Assembly: GCF_018364065.1 (NCBI RefSeq)
Contig: NZ_JAGZMO010000002.1
Span: 62,001-126,000 of the forward strand
Reading direction: 5' to 3'
Origin: Veillonella sp.
GTDB lineage: Bacteria > Bacillota > Negativicutes > Veillonellales > Veillonellaceae
Length of the DNA stretch: 64,000 bases
Part shown: piece after piece, positions 9,139 through 17,100 of the stretch
How the letters are laid out: every line of letters starts with the position of its first letter
How positions within the stretch are numbered: position 1 is the first letter of the stretch
The notes under the pieces: generated by a model
Database searches by the model: none
What the model saw: only the letters and a program-made list of their open reading frames with translations
Told to the model about the DNA's origin: nothing
Translations under genes and position numbers: made by a program

Positions 9139-9657
9139 CTGAGAGTCCTTCAAATATAAAAACTCTCCTTTAAAATAACCGTTCTCATAAGTGGCAATGG
9201 CAATTGTGCCGCCGGACTTATCTCGCGGCAGCGCCGGGCTTCCCGGGTTGATAAATAAACAGTCCCCCGCATCATACAAGCCGTGATGGTGCGAATGCCC
9301 TGCAATGCAAAGGCGCGCGCCCATACTGCGCCCTAAGCTGATGATTTCCTGAATGCGGTTATAGGGATAAAACTGATGCCCGTGGATCATATAAATATAC
9401 GTATCTTTATACGGTATAAGCTGTTCTTTCGGCTCCAACGGCTGCTGTCGGTCATTATTGCCGCGCACCGCAATAACCGGCACATCAACCTGCTCCGCCA
9501 TATAGCGTGCATCATCACCGTAATCACCGGCATGGAGCCACAAATCTATATCAAGTAACGCTGTGCGTTCTACAATTTCATCAACTACGTCTAAATAGCC
9601 ATGTGTATCACTAATAATGCCTATACGGCCGAATTGTTCCTTACTCATGGAACTCAC
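9133..9657 (-). CDS. YfcE/MJ0936-family metallophosphoesterase
   Basis: A 174-residue calcineurin-like phosphodiesterase (Metallophos_2). Metal-binding motifs are in order: 'GIISDTHGY' (DxH), 'LHAGDYGDD' (GD), 'VRGNNDR' (GNND), 'MIHGHQ' and 'IAGHSHHHG' (GHSH). The ending 'NPGSPALPRD' is typical of the YfcE/YsnB family, which hydrolyses phosphodiesters or phosphomonoesters; the true substrate is unknown. The gene overlaps rdgB by 17 bp (or less if the ATG at residue 4 is used) and follows rph and rdgB. This rph-rdgB-yfcE order is common in Firmicutes, so an operon is very likely. Its 3' end lies inside a 13-bp tandem repeat. Confidence 0.88.
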   Translation of the reverse strand: MSSMSKEQFGRIGIISDTHGYLDVVDEIVERTALLDIDLWLHAGDYGDDARYMAEQVDVPVIAVRGNNDRQQPLEPKEQLIPYKDTYIYMIHGHQFYPYNRIQEIISLGRSMGARLCIAGHSHHHGLYDAGDCLFINPGSPALPRDKSGGTIAIATYENGYFKGEFLYLKDSQW

Positions 9658-10240
9658 CGTCCGACAACTGTGCCACCAGTGCCTCTAAGGCACGACCGCG
9701 GTGGCTTATTTTATTTTTCTCTTCCATGGAAATTTGTGCCATTGTCTGTTTCAGCGAAGGGACGTAAAAATACGGATCGTAACCGAAACCGCCGTCTCCT
9801 TCCGGCGTATCCTGAATCAATCCGGAGCAGGTGCCGCGTGCCGTAAGCTCGCGACCGTCCGGATACGCCAACACCAACTCGCACACATAATGAGCCACCC
9901 GTTCTTCAAATGGCACACTCTGTAATTCCTGAATCAGTTTCTTATTGTTCGCGTCGTCATCACAATCATCCCCTGCGTAGCGCGCGGAATATACGCCCGG
10001 TGCACCGTTCAATGCGTCCACCGCAAGTCCGCTGTCATCAGCCAAACAAGGCAACTGTGTGGCATTCATATAATACTGCGCCTTGATGCGGGCATTTTCA
10101 AGGAATGTAGTGCCCGTCTCTTCCGGTTCCGGTACGTGCACTAATTCGCCTACGCCCACAACTTCAATGCCCAGTGCATGAAACACCGCTTTAAATTCTC
10201 GTATTTTCCCTTGGTTATGCGTTGCTACTACTAGTTTCAT
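9641..10240 (-). CDS. rdgB: XTP/dITP pyrophosphatase (HAM1/RdgB)
   Basis: A 199-residue non-canonical purine NTP pyrophosphatase. It cleaves dITP, ITP and XTP to monophosphates and pyrophosphate, keeping deaminated purines out of nucleic acid. Diagnostic segments are the N-terminal 'LVVATHNQGKIREF', the metal/nucleotide site 'ADDSGLAVDALNGAPGVYSA', 'GFGYDPYFYVP' and the C-terminal 'KNKISHRGRALEAL'. Length is standard. It overlaps the 3' end of rph by 26 bp and the 5' end of the phosphodiesterase gene by 17 bp, indicating translational coupling. Confidence 0.96.
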   Translation of the reverse strand: MKLVVATHNQGKIREFKAVFHALGIEVVGVGELVHVPEPEETGTTFLENARIKAQYYMNATQLPCLADDSGLAVDALNGAPGVYSARYAGDDCDDDANNKKLIQELQSVPFEERVAHYVCELVLAYPDGRELTARGTCSGLIQDTPEGDGGFGYDPYFYVPSLKQTMAQISMEEKNKISHRGRALEALVAQLSDGEFHE

Positions 10241-10973
10241 TCACCGCTCCTATTAAATCGGCCACATCGCCCAAAGCGGCTTTTTGGGCCTTCATCAAAT
10301 CATCTGTCGCCTGTTCGGCAAAGTCCAACAATGTATTCAGTTCCGCACGGCTGAACGTTCCATGTTCACCGGTCCCCTGAACTTCAATTAAGTTGCCTGC
10401 ACCTGTACGAACTACGTTCATGTCCACTACGGCCCGACTGTCTTCTTCATAACATAAGTCGGTAATCGGTCCTTCTTCGCCGATACCTACGGAAATGGCG
10501 GCGCAATAATCGCGCACAGGGAACACGCCCTCACCATTGTAAATGGTGTTCACCGCATCAACCAAGGCTACGAAAGCACCGGTAATGGCGGCCGTACGTG
10601 TACCGCCGTCAGCCTGAATTACGTCGCAGTCCAATGTGATAGTGTATTCGCCCAAGGCTTCCAAATCGACTACGGCGCGCAAGGCACGGCCGATTAAGCG
10701 CTGAATTTCCACAGTGCGTCCCGATTGTTTGCCCTTGGCCGCTTCACGGCTGTTGCGTGTCTGAGTGGCACGAGGCAACAGGGAATATTCCGCCGTTACC
10801 CAACCGCGACCTTCACCCTTCATAAAGCGAGGTACCTTGGCTTCCACCGAGGCGGTACAAATTACCTTCGTATTACCGCTCTCAATCAGCACGGACCCTT
10901 CCGCATATGCAGTAAAGTGGCGCGTAATTTTTATTGGCCGAATCATATTATCTTGTCTGCCGTCAATTCTCAT
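10215..10973 (-). CDS. rph: Ribonuclease PH
   Basis: A 252-residue phosphorolytic 3'-5' exoribonuclease that trims tRNA 3' ends. Family signatures are 'MRIDGRQDNMIRPIKITR' at the start, 'GWVTAEYSLLPRATQTRNSRE', 'RLIGRALRAVVDLEALGE', 'DCDVIQADGGTRTAAITG' with the catalytic acidic residues, and 'EVQGTGEHGTFSR'. The start has AGGAG upstream. It is the first gene of the rph-rdgB-phosphodiesterase unit; the 3' end overlaps rdgB. Confidence 0.97.
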   Translation of the reverse strand: MRIDGRQDNMIRPIKITRHFTAYAEGSVLIESGNTKVICTASVEAKVPRFMKGEGRGWVTAEYSLLPRATQTRNSREAAKGKQSGRTVEIQRLIGRALRAVVDLEALGEYTITLDCDVIQADGGTRTAAITGAFVALVDAVNTIYNGEGVFPVRDYCAAISVGIGEEGPITDLCYEEDSRAVVDMNVVRTGAGNLIEVQGTGEHGTFSRAELNTLLDFAEQATDDLMKAQKAALGDVADLIGAVNETSSSNA

Positions 10974-11059
10974 TCATGTCACTCCTGTTACTTCTAATTT
11001 CTTTATCTAGTATATTTCTACTCTATTATATTATACATCATACCGGAGCAATTCCTGTA

Positions 11060-11209
11060 CACCTTTGTAGGGGATTATAACTTGCGATGCTTTTTACAGT
11101 TTTTACTGCACATCTTTGTAGCGAATCATAACTTCCGGCACTTTTTACAGTCCTTACTGCACATCTTCGTAGCAAATCATAACTCACGGCGCTTTTACAG
11201 TTCCTCTTG
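11060..11209. repeat. About 51-bp tandem repeat, three copies, overlapping the end of the HDAC-like gene
   Basis: Three diverged copies (49, 51 and 50 bp: 11060-11108, 11109-11159, 11160-11209) sharing CACATCTTYGTAGC, AATCATAACT and TTTTACAGT. The right-hand copy includes the last codons and stop (11195-11197) of the deacetylase gene. So the unit is a duplicated gene tail plus 3' flank. The first two copies lie in the gap before rph. Confidence 0.85.
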
Positions 11210-12514
11210 CACGTCCTTCATAGGATCTACAACGACGTAGCGGTCCGCCCCGCCGATTTTCTTGGCGCGCCATGCTTCATCATACGCGTCGCGGCGACAT
11301 TCTTCATCGGCCTGCCAAGGAATAAACATGGCAAACACATGTTGCGCACCGTAAGGGCCGTGATAGCTGGACGAGTCAATGCTGTGCCAGCCCACTTTAT
11401 CCGCATACAATCTGATGCGTTCGCTGCGTTGTTCGGAAATACCCGTTTCATCATAGTAAATCTGATGGCGGTCAGTCCAATAATCACCAAGACCTAATAG
11501 AGCCTCAGCCTTTATTTCATTGCGGCGGCGCCACTGGGTGTGCCAACGCTTAATTATCTCGTCGATTTCACGGGTTACCTTGTCACTTTGACGATATCTT
11601 GCTTCATCAAACGCAGGTTCAATCACCTGGCTGTAATCAAGACCCGCCATGGCCAATACAATAGCCGTATTTACATAAGGAAGCGCATCTTGAACGGAGT
11701 AGCCCCCTTCCAACACGGCAATCTTCGACTGCAACATGTCGGTAATTTTCGCATACCCTTTGGCCGTCACTTCCATATTGGCCAGCGGATCAGTAAAATG
11801 ATTATCCTGGCCGGCGGAATTTATAATAATTTCCGGTTCAAAATCGGCCAACATAGGCAATACTACTTCATCCAGCACCTTTTGAATGCCCGCATCACCG
11901 GTCCCCGGAGGCAATGGAATGTTTACCGTACTGCCCACCGCTTGAGGGCCGCCGAACTCATACATAAAGCCGGTGCCCGGATATAAAGTGCGTCCATCTT
12001 GATGGAAGGAAATGTAGAGTGTGTCCGGATCGTGATAGAAAATATCTTGCGAACCGTCGCCGTGATGCACGTCCGTATCTACAACGGCAATCTTTTTCAA
12101 GCCGTAGTGGCGACGCAAATAGGCAATCATGATGGCTTCCACGTTTACTGTACAGAAGCCGCGAATGCCGTGAACCATGGTCATGGCGTGATGTCCCGGT
12201 GGGCGCACCAAGGAAAAGGCGCGATTTACCTCACCTTTCATAACCGCATCGGCCGCTACGAGCGCACCGCCTACAGACACGCGATGGGCTTCTGTAACCC
12301 ACGCTTCCAATGATGGCGCCCCTACATGGACGCGTTCAATATCTGTCCACGAAGCTAACCGCGGATTGTATTCACGAATGGCCGGATGTTCCAGCAAGCC
12401 TTCTTCTAATAATTGATCCCGCGTATATAACAAACGTTCCTGACGTTCCGGATGTGTACTGGAGATTTTCCAGTCAAATGCGGGAAAAAATACGAGTCCT
12501 AATTTATTTAACAT
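11195..12514 (-). CDS. Histone deacetylase-like (AcuC/class II) amidohydrolase
   Basis: A 439-residue member of the arginase/deacetylase superfamily. The zinc site is visible: 'RPPGHHAM' (paired active-site His), 'VVDTDVHHGDGSQ' (Asp and His ligands) and 'NSAGQDNHFTDPLANM' (second Asp ligand). About 110 residues follow the deacetylase core and are unusual for a bacterial AcuC. They are rich in charged and aromatic residues and I do not recognise them. Bacterial members deacetylate acetyl-lysine proteins, acetylpolyamines or small amides. The start overlaps the end of the HyuA-like gene by 11 bp, so the two are translationally coupled. An acetylpolyamine substrate is possible given speD nearby, but that is a guess. 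Confidence 0.8.
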   Translation of the reverse strand: MLNKLGLVFFPAFDWKISSTHPERQERLLYTRDQLLEEGLLEHPAIREYNPRLASWTDIERVHVGAPSLEAWVTEAHRVSVGGALVAADAVMKGEVNRAFSLVRPPGHHAMTMVHGIRGFCTVNVEAIMIAYLRRHYGLKKIAVVDTDVHHGDGSQDIFYHDPDTLYISFHQDGRTLYPGTGFMYEFGGPQAVGSTVNIPLPPGTGDAGIQKVLDEVVLPMLADFEPEIIINSAGQDNHFTDPLANMEVTAKGYAKITDMLQSKIAVLEGGYSVQDALPYVNTAIVLAMAGLDYSQVIEPAFDEARYRQSDKVTREIDEIIKRWHTQWRRRNEIKAEALLGLGDYWTDRHQIYYDETGISEQRSERIRLYADKVGWHSIDSSSYHGPYGAQHVFAMFIPWQADEECRRDAYDEAWRAKKIGGADRYVVVDPMKDVQEEL

Positions 12515-14216
12515 ACCATTTCACCCCCGCCGGACGCTGTGCTCTTACTGTAATTAAATGATGCATGGACTGCCAGCCTTCAATAATCGGCACGTCTTCA
12601 CTTTGAATGATTTCACACCGTTCCGGTTCATCCAGCTTAAGATCTGTTGCTGCTTTTTTTATGCACGCCTTCGCAAATGCTTCCGCCTGTGCCAAGCTGT
12701 GGAGCCCTTTTGCTTTATCGTGAATGCCCAGTTCCGGTACAACTAATGTGTTTTTAGCCGTATCCACATGAACCGTAATTTCCAATGTTTCTTTAGCCAC
12801 CGCTGCACCAATCGCATTGGCCACAGCACCATCTTCCGGAATTGTATACGGCAAGCCCATTGCGTCAGCTACGAATGGCGTCAATGCACCGGCCGTACCG
12901 CCTACGCCCACAATGTGTTGTACCGTAAACTTATGAGGATTTACAATGTCCGCCACCACATAAATCGGCAATCGATTTTCCTCTTCTATGGCCTTTTCAA
13001 TGCCCGCTTCAACAGCCTTAACGGCCAATGCCACCGCAGACTTAGCCACCGCTTCCGCGGTCAGACCAAGCTCATGACCCAACTGTTCAAAGCCGGCCAG
13101 CGATTTCGCCGTATCCCCATAGGATGCCTTGCCAAGCACAATTAACGCATCGCCTAACGTCGGTTTCGCTCCGCCCAATGCTAAGGACGGACCAATGCGC
13201 ATAGGACCTACATGTAACGAACCGTTTTCAATATATACGCGGGTTTCACCGCCTACGCCTACAGACTTCACGGCAAAGGAACGCACCGCACTCGGATATT
13301 CGCGAATGGTGGCACCCCCGCGCGCCATGAGCGGTTCCTTACCACGCCACAGAGAAATATCTGTCGTTGTACCGCCCATATCAAGGGCTACGGTCATTTC
13401 CTCCGGCATATCGTGAAGCGCTGCAATGCCAAGCACACTGGCAGCCGGCCCGGTAAAGACCGTTTCTACCGGCCGATGAATCATAGCTTCCAACGGTAAA
13501 GCGCCGCCATCAGCCTTCAAAATATAAATAGGAGCGCCACGGTGATACCCGGCTACCGCGTCTGACACAGCCTTGGCAAACTCTTTAAATACGGAGCTTA
13601 CAGCACTGTTGAAATAGGCACTCACGGTGCGGCGTGGGAAATTTAATGTACCGCTAAGGCGCGCCCCTTCCGACACCACTTCATAACCGGCATCACGAAG
13701 CGAACGCCCTACAAACTGTTCCAGGTCCGGATTGCGCACGCTGAACTTGCCGGATACAGCCGCTTTGCGGTTGCCGGGCTGCGCAGAAACATTGTGATTC
13801 GCCCCTGTCGCATCAGCTTGATTGTCGTCCTTTTTTAAAGCCTCTTCCATAGCCTGCTGTACAGCCCGTTCACTGATAGTACGCACCAAAGCACCACGAT
13901 GGTCGGTGTAACCGGCCAGGATAATCGGCTTTGCCGGTAACATGGGCCGCACATCCATCCCCGGTCCGGGAATGATGAACAAATCCACCGGTTCTTCCTT
14001 ATGATTAATTAATGTATTCGTAATAATCGTAGTAGACAAGGTAATTCGTTCCACCTCTTCCGGCACAACGAATTCTTTAATACCTGCCAACGCTTCTGTA
14101 ATCCCGTTTAATAAATTATCATAGGTGGTTCTACATTTATGACTGCCCAGCAGCCGCCCTTTTTCAAGGACTACCGCATCAGTAAATGTACCGCCCACAT
14201 CCAAACCGATTAACAT
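12504..14216 (-). CDS. Hydantoinase/oxoprolinase (HyuA)-family ATPase-fold protein
   Basis: A 570-residue HyuA-type protein. The N-terminal ASKHA phosphate loop is 'LIGLDVGGTFTDAVVLE'. A second loop, 'VALDMGGTTTDISLWRG', lies near residue 280, followed by 'VGGGTAGALTP'-like and 'AVANAIGAAVAKE' segments. It is shorter than typical N-methylhydantoinase A (about 650-700) and no HyuB partner is next to it. Family members hydrolyse cyclic amides (hydantoins, 5-oxoproline) with ATP. An insert around residues 135-155 is Asn/Ala-rich and probably disordered. It is coupled to the deacetylase gene downstream, suggesting a shared amide-hydrolysing pathway; the substrate is unknown. Confidence 0.8.
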   Translation of the reverse strand: MLIGLDVGGTFTDAVVLEKGRLLGSHKCRTTYDNLLNGITEALAGIKEFVVPEEVERITLSTTIITNTLINHKEEPVDLFIIPGPGMDVRPMLPAKPIILAGYTDHRGALVRTISERAVQQAMEEALKKDDNQADATGANHNVSAQPGNRKAAVSGKFSVRNPDLEQFVGRSLRDAGYEVVSEGARLSGTLNFPRRTVSAYFNSAVSSVFKEFAKAVSDAVAGYHRGAPIYILKADGGALPLEAMIHRPVETVFTGPAASVLGIAALHDMPEEMTVALDMGGTTTDISLWRGKEPLMARGGATIREYPSAVRSFAVKSVGVGGETRVYIENGSLHVGPMRIGPSLALGGAKPTLGDALIVLGKASYGDTAKSLAGFEQLGHELGLTAEAVAKSAVALAVKAVEAGIEKAIEEENRLPIYVVADIVNPHKFTVQHIVGVGGTAGALTPFVADAMGLPYTIPEDGAVANAIGAAVAKETLEITVHVDTAKNTLVVPELGIHDKAKGLHSLAQAEAFAKACIKKAATDLKLDEPERCEIIQSEDVPIIEGWQSMHHLITVRAQRPAGVKWYVK

Positions 14217-14225
14217 ACGTACCTC

Positions 14226-14351
14226 CTTTACCTAACGCTATATGCAAATTCTTAGCTAGCGATGCATATTCTTACCTGTCAATATATGTATATTCTTGCC
14301 TAACGATATACGCACATTCTTACTTAACGATATATGCATACGCTTACTCAT
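14226..14351. repeat. 24-bp degenerate tandem repeat, five to six units
   Basis: Units of 24, 20, 24, 24 and 24 bp plus a 10-bp partial. The common core is TCTTACCTAACGATATATGCATAT. The array fills the gap between the HyuA-like ribosome-binding site and the terminator of the CofE-like gene. No coding potential. Confidence 0.8.
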
Positions 14352-14365
14352 ACCGCTGCACCCCT

Positions 14366-14397
14366 GCAAAAACAAAAAGAGGCCCTAGGCCTCTTTT
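14366..14397 (-). terminator. Rho-independent terminator directly after the CofE-like gene
   Basis: Stem AAAAGAGGCC / GGCCTCTTTT with a 3-nt loop starts 1 bp after the stop codon (minus strand) and runs into TTTTTGTTTTTG. It separates the murI-CofE block from the HyuA-HDAC pair. Confidence 0.88.
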
Positions 14398-14398
14398 A

Positions 14399-15052
14399 TT
14401 ATGATTGTCTTGATACAGACGCAAAGTTCTTAATAATTACAATCGGTGTCATCTGGTCGTCGTTACCGAACGGATTGTCAATCAAAATGCGCGCAATGCG
14501 CTTAGGATCCATGCCGCGGCTTTTGCCCAGAACGGCAGCGCGTTTTAAGTCATTAACGTCCGCCACAACAGCACCATAACTGCCGGTGCGCTGTACAATA
14601 TGTTCCGCTACCTTATCAGGATCCTTCGGACCATATACAATATGCTTGTCAAATGGCGGCATTGTACCTGTTACATCGTCGGTTAACGACGCTTGGCGGG
14701 CGATTTGGTAAAATACACCGGCTTTGCCGAATACTTTCGCAATAGCGCCAAGAATAAATGCGCCGAACACTTTCCATTTGCCATCCAATTCCATGGCAGC
14801 CTGTACACCATAAATCGACGCCATAGAACCTTCAGCCGGCACGAAGCGGTTAATCAGACGAGCCTGCCATGTAGGTTTCAATTCTTCCGGACGTGTGATC
14901 ATGCCCTGCGTAATCGCAACAACAGATTCGGCCACGCACACAATATCTTCAGGTCCGATAACATGACCTGCATATTCGGAAATCGCATCCGCAATATCAT
15001 CGCGCTCCGTAAGAATGCGAGTGCGAACGGGGATTAATTCTAATTCTGCCAT
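14399..15052 (-). CDS. CofE-like (F420-0:gamma-glutamyl ligase family) protein
   Basis: A 217-residue protein with the F420_ligase fold signature: 'LIPVRTRILTERDDI', 'EDIVCVAESVVAITQG', 'KVFGKAGVFYQIA', 'YGAVVADVNDLKRAAVLG', 'ILIDNPFGNDDQMTP'. True CofE adds glutamate to coenzyme F420-0. No other F420 gene is in the window, and F420 is not expected in this kind of organism, so a different amide ligation is likely. It lies 12 bp downstream of the 15065 gene and is terminated immediately after its stop. The stretch from the thioesterase (16868) to here forms one probable operon. Confidence 0.78.
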   Translation of the reverse strand: MAELELIPVRTRILTERDDIADAISEYAGHVIGPEDIVCVAESVVAITQGMITRPEELKPTWQARLINRFVPAEGSMASIYGVQAAMELDGKWKVFGAFILGAIAKVFGKAGVFYQIARQASLTDDVTGTMPPFDKHIVYGPKDPDKVAEHIVQRTGSYGAVVADVNDLKRAAVLGKSRGMDPKRIARILIDNPFGNDDQMTPIVIIKNFASVSRQS

Positions 15053-15064
15053 ATGTCTCGCCTC

Positions 15065-15601
15065 CTATCGCAACGCCTGCTGTAATTCTTCAGCAGTTAA
15101 TGTAATACGGTTCTTGGAAATGTGCCAATCGGAACGGCCCACTACCTGGTACACAATGTCGATATTCATATCAGGGAAACCATTTAAGTCTTTGTGAATA
15201 TTGCCGTTTTTCGCAGTGAAAATCAAGCGTAAACGCACAGTGCCGCCCTTACGGGTTTCAATAATCTGCGCTTTCCAGTATCCGTCATGACGTTCTGCAT
15301 TCGCATCGGTCGTCCAGGACTGAATCAGCACATTGTCAAACTGTTCCTGCGGCATCAAATGACGTGGATACAAGTCCATAATCGTGCCGTTCTGACGGCC
15401 TTTATTTACGAACGGAATATCTGATACAAGCACAACCTGATGGAAATTTTCATCTTCCAAAACAAATGGTGTGCGTCGTTTGGTGAGCATCGTAATAGCT
15501 TCGTCGCCCTGACGCCATGCGTAGATTCGGAATGCTAAATAGAAAACTGCAATAATTACCAAAATGGCGACTATTACATTGAATAGGGTGTAAATGTACA
15601 T
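15065..15601 (-). CDS. Conserved-looking protein with one N-terminal membrane anchor, function unknown
   Basis: A 178-residue protein. One hydrophobic helix spans about residues 6-26 ('TLFNVIVAILVIIAVFYLAF'). A soluble, mixed alpha/beta region with many Arg, Trp and Val residues follows. No catalytic motif is recognised. It sits between murI (17 bp upstream) and the CofE-like gene (12 bp downstream), so it is almost certainly expressed. The product is probably a membrane-tethered cytoplasmic or periplasmic protein. Confidence 0.65.
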   Translation of the reverse strand: MYIYTLFNVIVAILVIIAVFYLAFRIYAWRQGDEAITMLTKRRTPFVLEDENFHQVVLVSDIPFVNKGRQNGTIMDLYPRHLMPQEQFDNVLIQSWTTDANAERHDGYWKAQIIETRKGGTVRLRLIFTAKNGNIHKDLNGFPDMNIDIVYQVVGRSDWHISKNRITLTAEELQQALR

Positions 15602-15618
15602 GTTCTGGTGCCACTCCC

Positions 15619-16455
15619 TTACAGCGTAATTTCTCGGATTGTAAATGCATCGGCCGGAATCAGTCGTTCAGTCATTCGCTTAGCCAGTGCTATATTCTTG
15701 GTAAAACAAATATCTAATGTACCGGCAGTGCGCTTAGGGTTTACCAAGTCCTTCGCCTCTAAAATGCGTTTTACTTCATTCGCCGTTTCATATGAAGGGT
15801 CTACATAAACAACTTCAGGCCCTGTAATCTGCTCCATTACTGATTTTAAAAATGGAAAATGCGTGCAGCCCAATATGATTGTATCGGAACCTGCAGAGGT
15901 ACTCTGTGCCAAATAATCGCGCAACAGCCCTGTAATCAGCTCATCGCTCAGATGGCCTTCTTCGATAAGATGCGCCAGCTCCGGACAAGCCTGTTCAAAG
16001 ACCTTCACGTTTTCATTGTAGCGAAGGGCTTCTTCCTTATGCTTATGGCTGTGAATGGTCGCTGCGGTTGCCATAACGGCAATGGACTTCTGCGGACTGA
16101 TATCAATAGCAGTATGTACGCCTTTGCACACACCTACCACCGGAAAATCAAAGGTCTTTTGCAACGCATCCAACGATACTACCGAAAACGTGTTGCATGC
16201 TACAACAGCCATTTTTACAGGCACTCTATCTAAAAAGTGCCCAATATTAAGGGCAATCTCGCTGATTTCTTCAGGCGGACGATTGCCGACCGGATTGTTC
16301 GCATTGTCCCCTACATACACAAAGTCTTCATGAGGAAACATCTGACGCAGTACGGACAGCACCGTAAGGCCGCCAATACCGGAATCAAATACCCCGATAG
16401 GCAGTTGATTGTGATTCGCACGCTCTGCGGACTGTGTCGCTCTCTCTGTCATCAT
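15619..16455 (-). CDS. murI: Glutamate racemase
   Basis: A 278-residue glutamate racemase providing D-glutamate for peptidoglycan. The family start 'GVFDSGIGGLTVL', the first catalytic cysteine C87 in 'VVACNTFS' and the second C197 in 'ILGCTHFPF' are all present, as are 'YVGDNANNP' and 'VYVDPSYETA'. Its ATG overlaps the stop of the upstream thioesterase gene (ATGA), giving translational coupling. Glycine/phosphate segments and length are standard. Confidence 0.95.
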   Translation of the reverse strand: MMTERATQSAERANHNQLPIGVFDSGIGGLTVLSVLRQMFPHEDFVYVGDNANNPVGNRPPEEISEIALNIGHFLDRVPVKMAVVACNTFSVVSLDALQKTFDFPVVGVCKGVHTAIDISPQKSIAVMATAATIHSHKHKEEALRYNENVKVFEQACPELAHLIEEGHLSDELITGLLRDYLAQSTSAGSDTIILGCTHFPFLKSVMEQITGPEVVYVDPSYETANEVKRILEAKDLVNPKRTAGTLDICFTKNIALAKRMTERLIPADAFTIREITL

Positions 16456-16868
16456 GGCTGATCCTCCTTTGCTTTCGCTACCATTGGTAAGTAGAAGGCA
16501 TCAGGTAAACGAATAATTTTCCCCGTATCTTTTTGAGTGAATACATTTTGTGTTTCCCCCGTAGCAATCAGTGCGCCGTCCGATTCGCGTATAATGCGAT
16601 AGGAAAAGGCACATTGTGCTCGCGTAATCTTAGTAACAGTAACCTGTACTTCTAAGACATCATCAAAGCGGGCCGGCTCTTTATACTCACAACTTACCTT
16701 CGTAATCGGAAACACAATACCTTCATTCATCATGTCCCATAAGGTAATACCACAAGCACGGAAAAATTCCACACGGCCCATCTCAAACCAACGCAAATGA
16801 TTGGTGTGATGCGCTACTTCCATCATATCCGTCTCGTAAAAACGCACCCGTAATGATGTGGCAAACAT
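16452..16868 (-). CDS. YbgC/FcbC-family acyl-CoA thioesterase
   Basis: A 138-residue hot-dog-fold thioesterase. The catalytic stretch 'VRFYETDMMEVAHHTNHLRWFE' (Asp in 'TDMMEVAHH') is the 4-hydroxybenzoyl-CoA thioesterase signature. I prefer the start at 16868: GAGGTG lies at the right distance, and the longer in-frame version (from 16937) adds 23 residues with no family match. It overlaps murI by 4 bp. The substrate is probably a short or medium acyl-CoA. Confidence 0.85.
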   Translation of the reverse strand: MFATSLRVRFYETDMMEVAHHTNHLRWFEMGRVEFFRACGITLWDMMNEGIVFPITKVSCEYKEPARFDDVLEVQVTVTKITRAQCAFSYRIIRESDGALIATGETQNVFTQKDTGKIIRLPDAFYLPMVAKAKEDQP

Positions 16869-16980
16869 AGTTGATTTCACCTCTCTTATTACAAATAATC
16901 TAAATTTTATTGTAAACCACACAGTGTGCAGTGTCAATTATTTACTATAGTCTATTTGCTATTACCGGCCATGTATTGCT

Positions 16981-17100
16981 GCAGCCCGTCATGACCAATG
17001 ACACTCTATGGCAGCCCCATATGGCCGATTACGCTTCACGGCAGTTCGTCATGATCAATTACACCTTACTGCAATCCGCCGTGGCCCAGCTCAATGCACT
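16981..17100. repeat. 30-bp tandem repeat, four units, covering the stop of the MoeA-like gene
   Basis: Four consecutive units of exactly 30 bp (16981, 17011, 17041, 17071), each beginning GCARYCC or GCAGTTC and sharing TGRCCRATKAC. The last unit is the coding sequence of the final residues of the MoeA-like protein, and the third carries its stop codon (17066-17068). A fainter fifth unit may lie at 16951-16980. Confidence 0.85.

Noticed and set aside
14226..14351. CRISPR-like array
   Set aside because: Units are contiguous without spacers and there are no cas genes in the window; it is a simple degenerate tandem repeat.
14399..15052. Evidence for coenzyme F420 synthesis
   Set aside because: Only one CofE-like protein is present; no other F420 genes are in view, so a true F420 pathway is unlikely.
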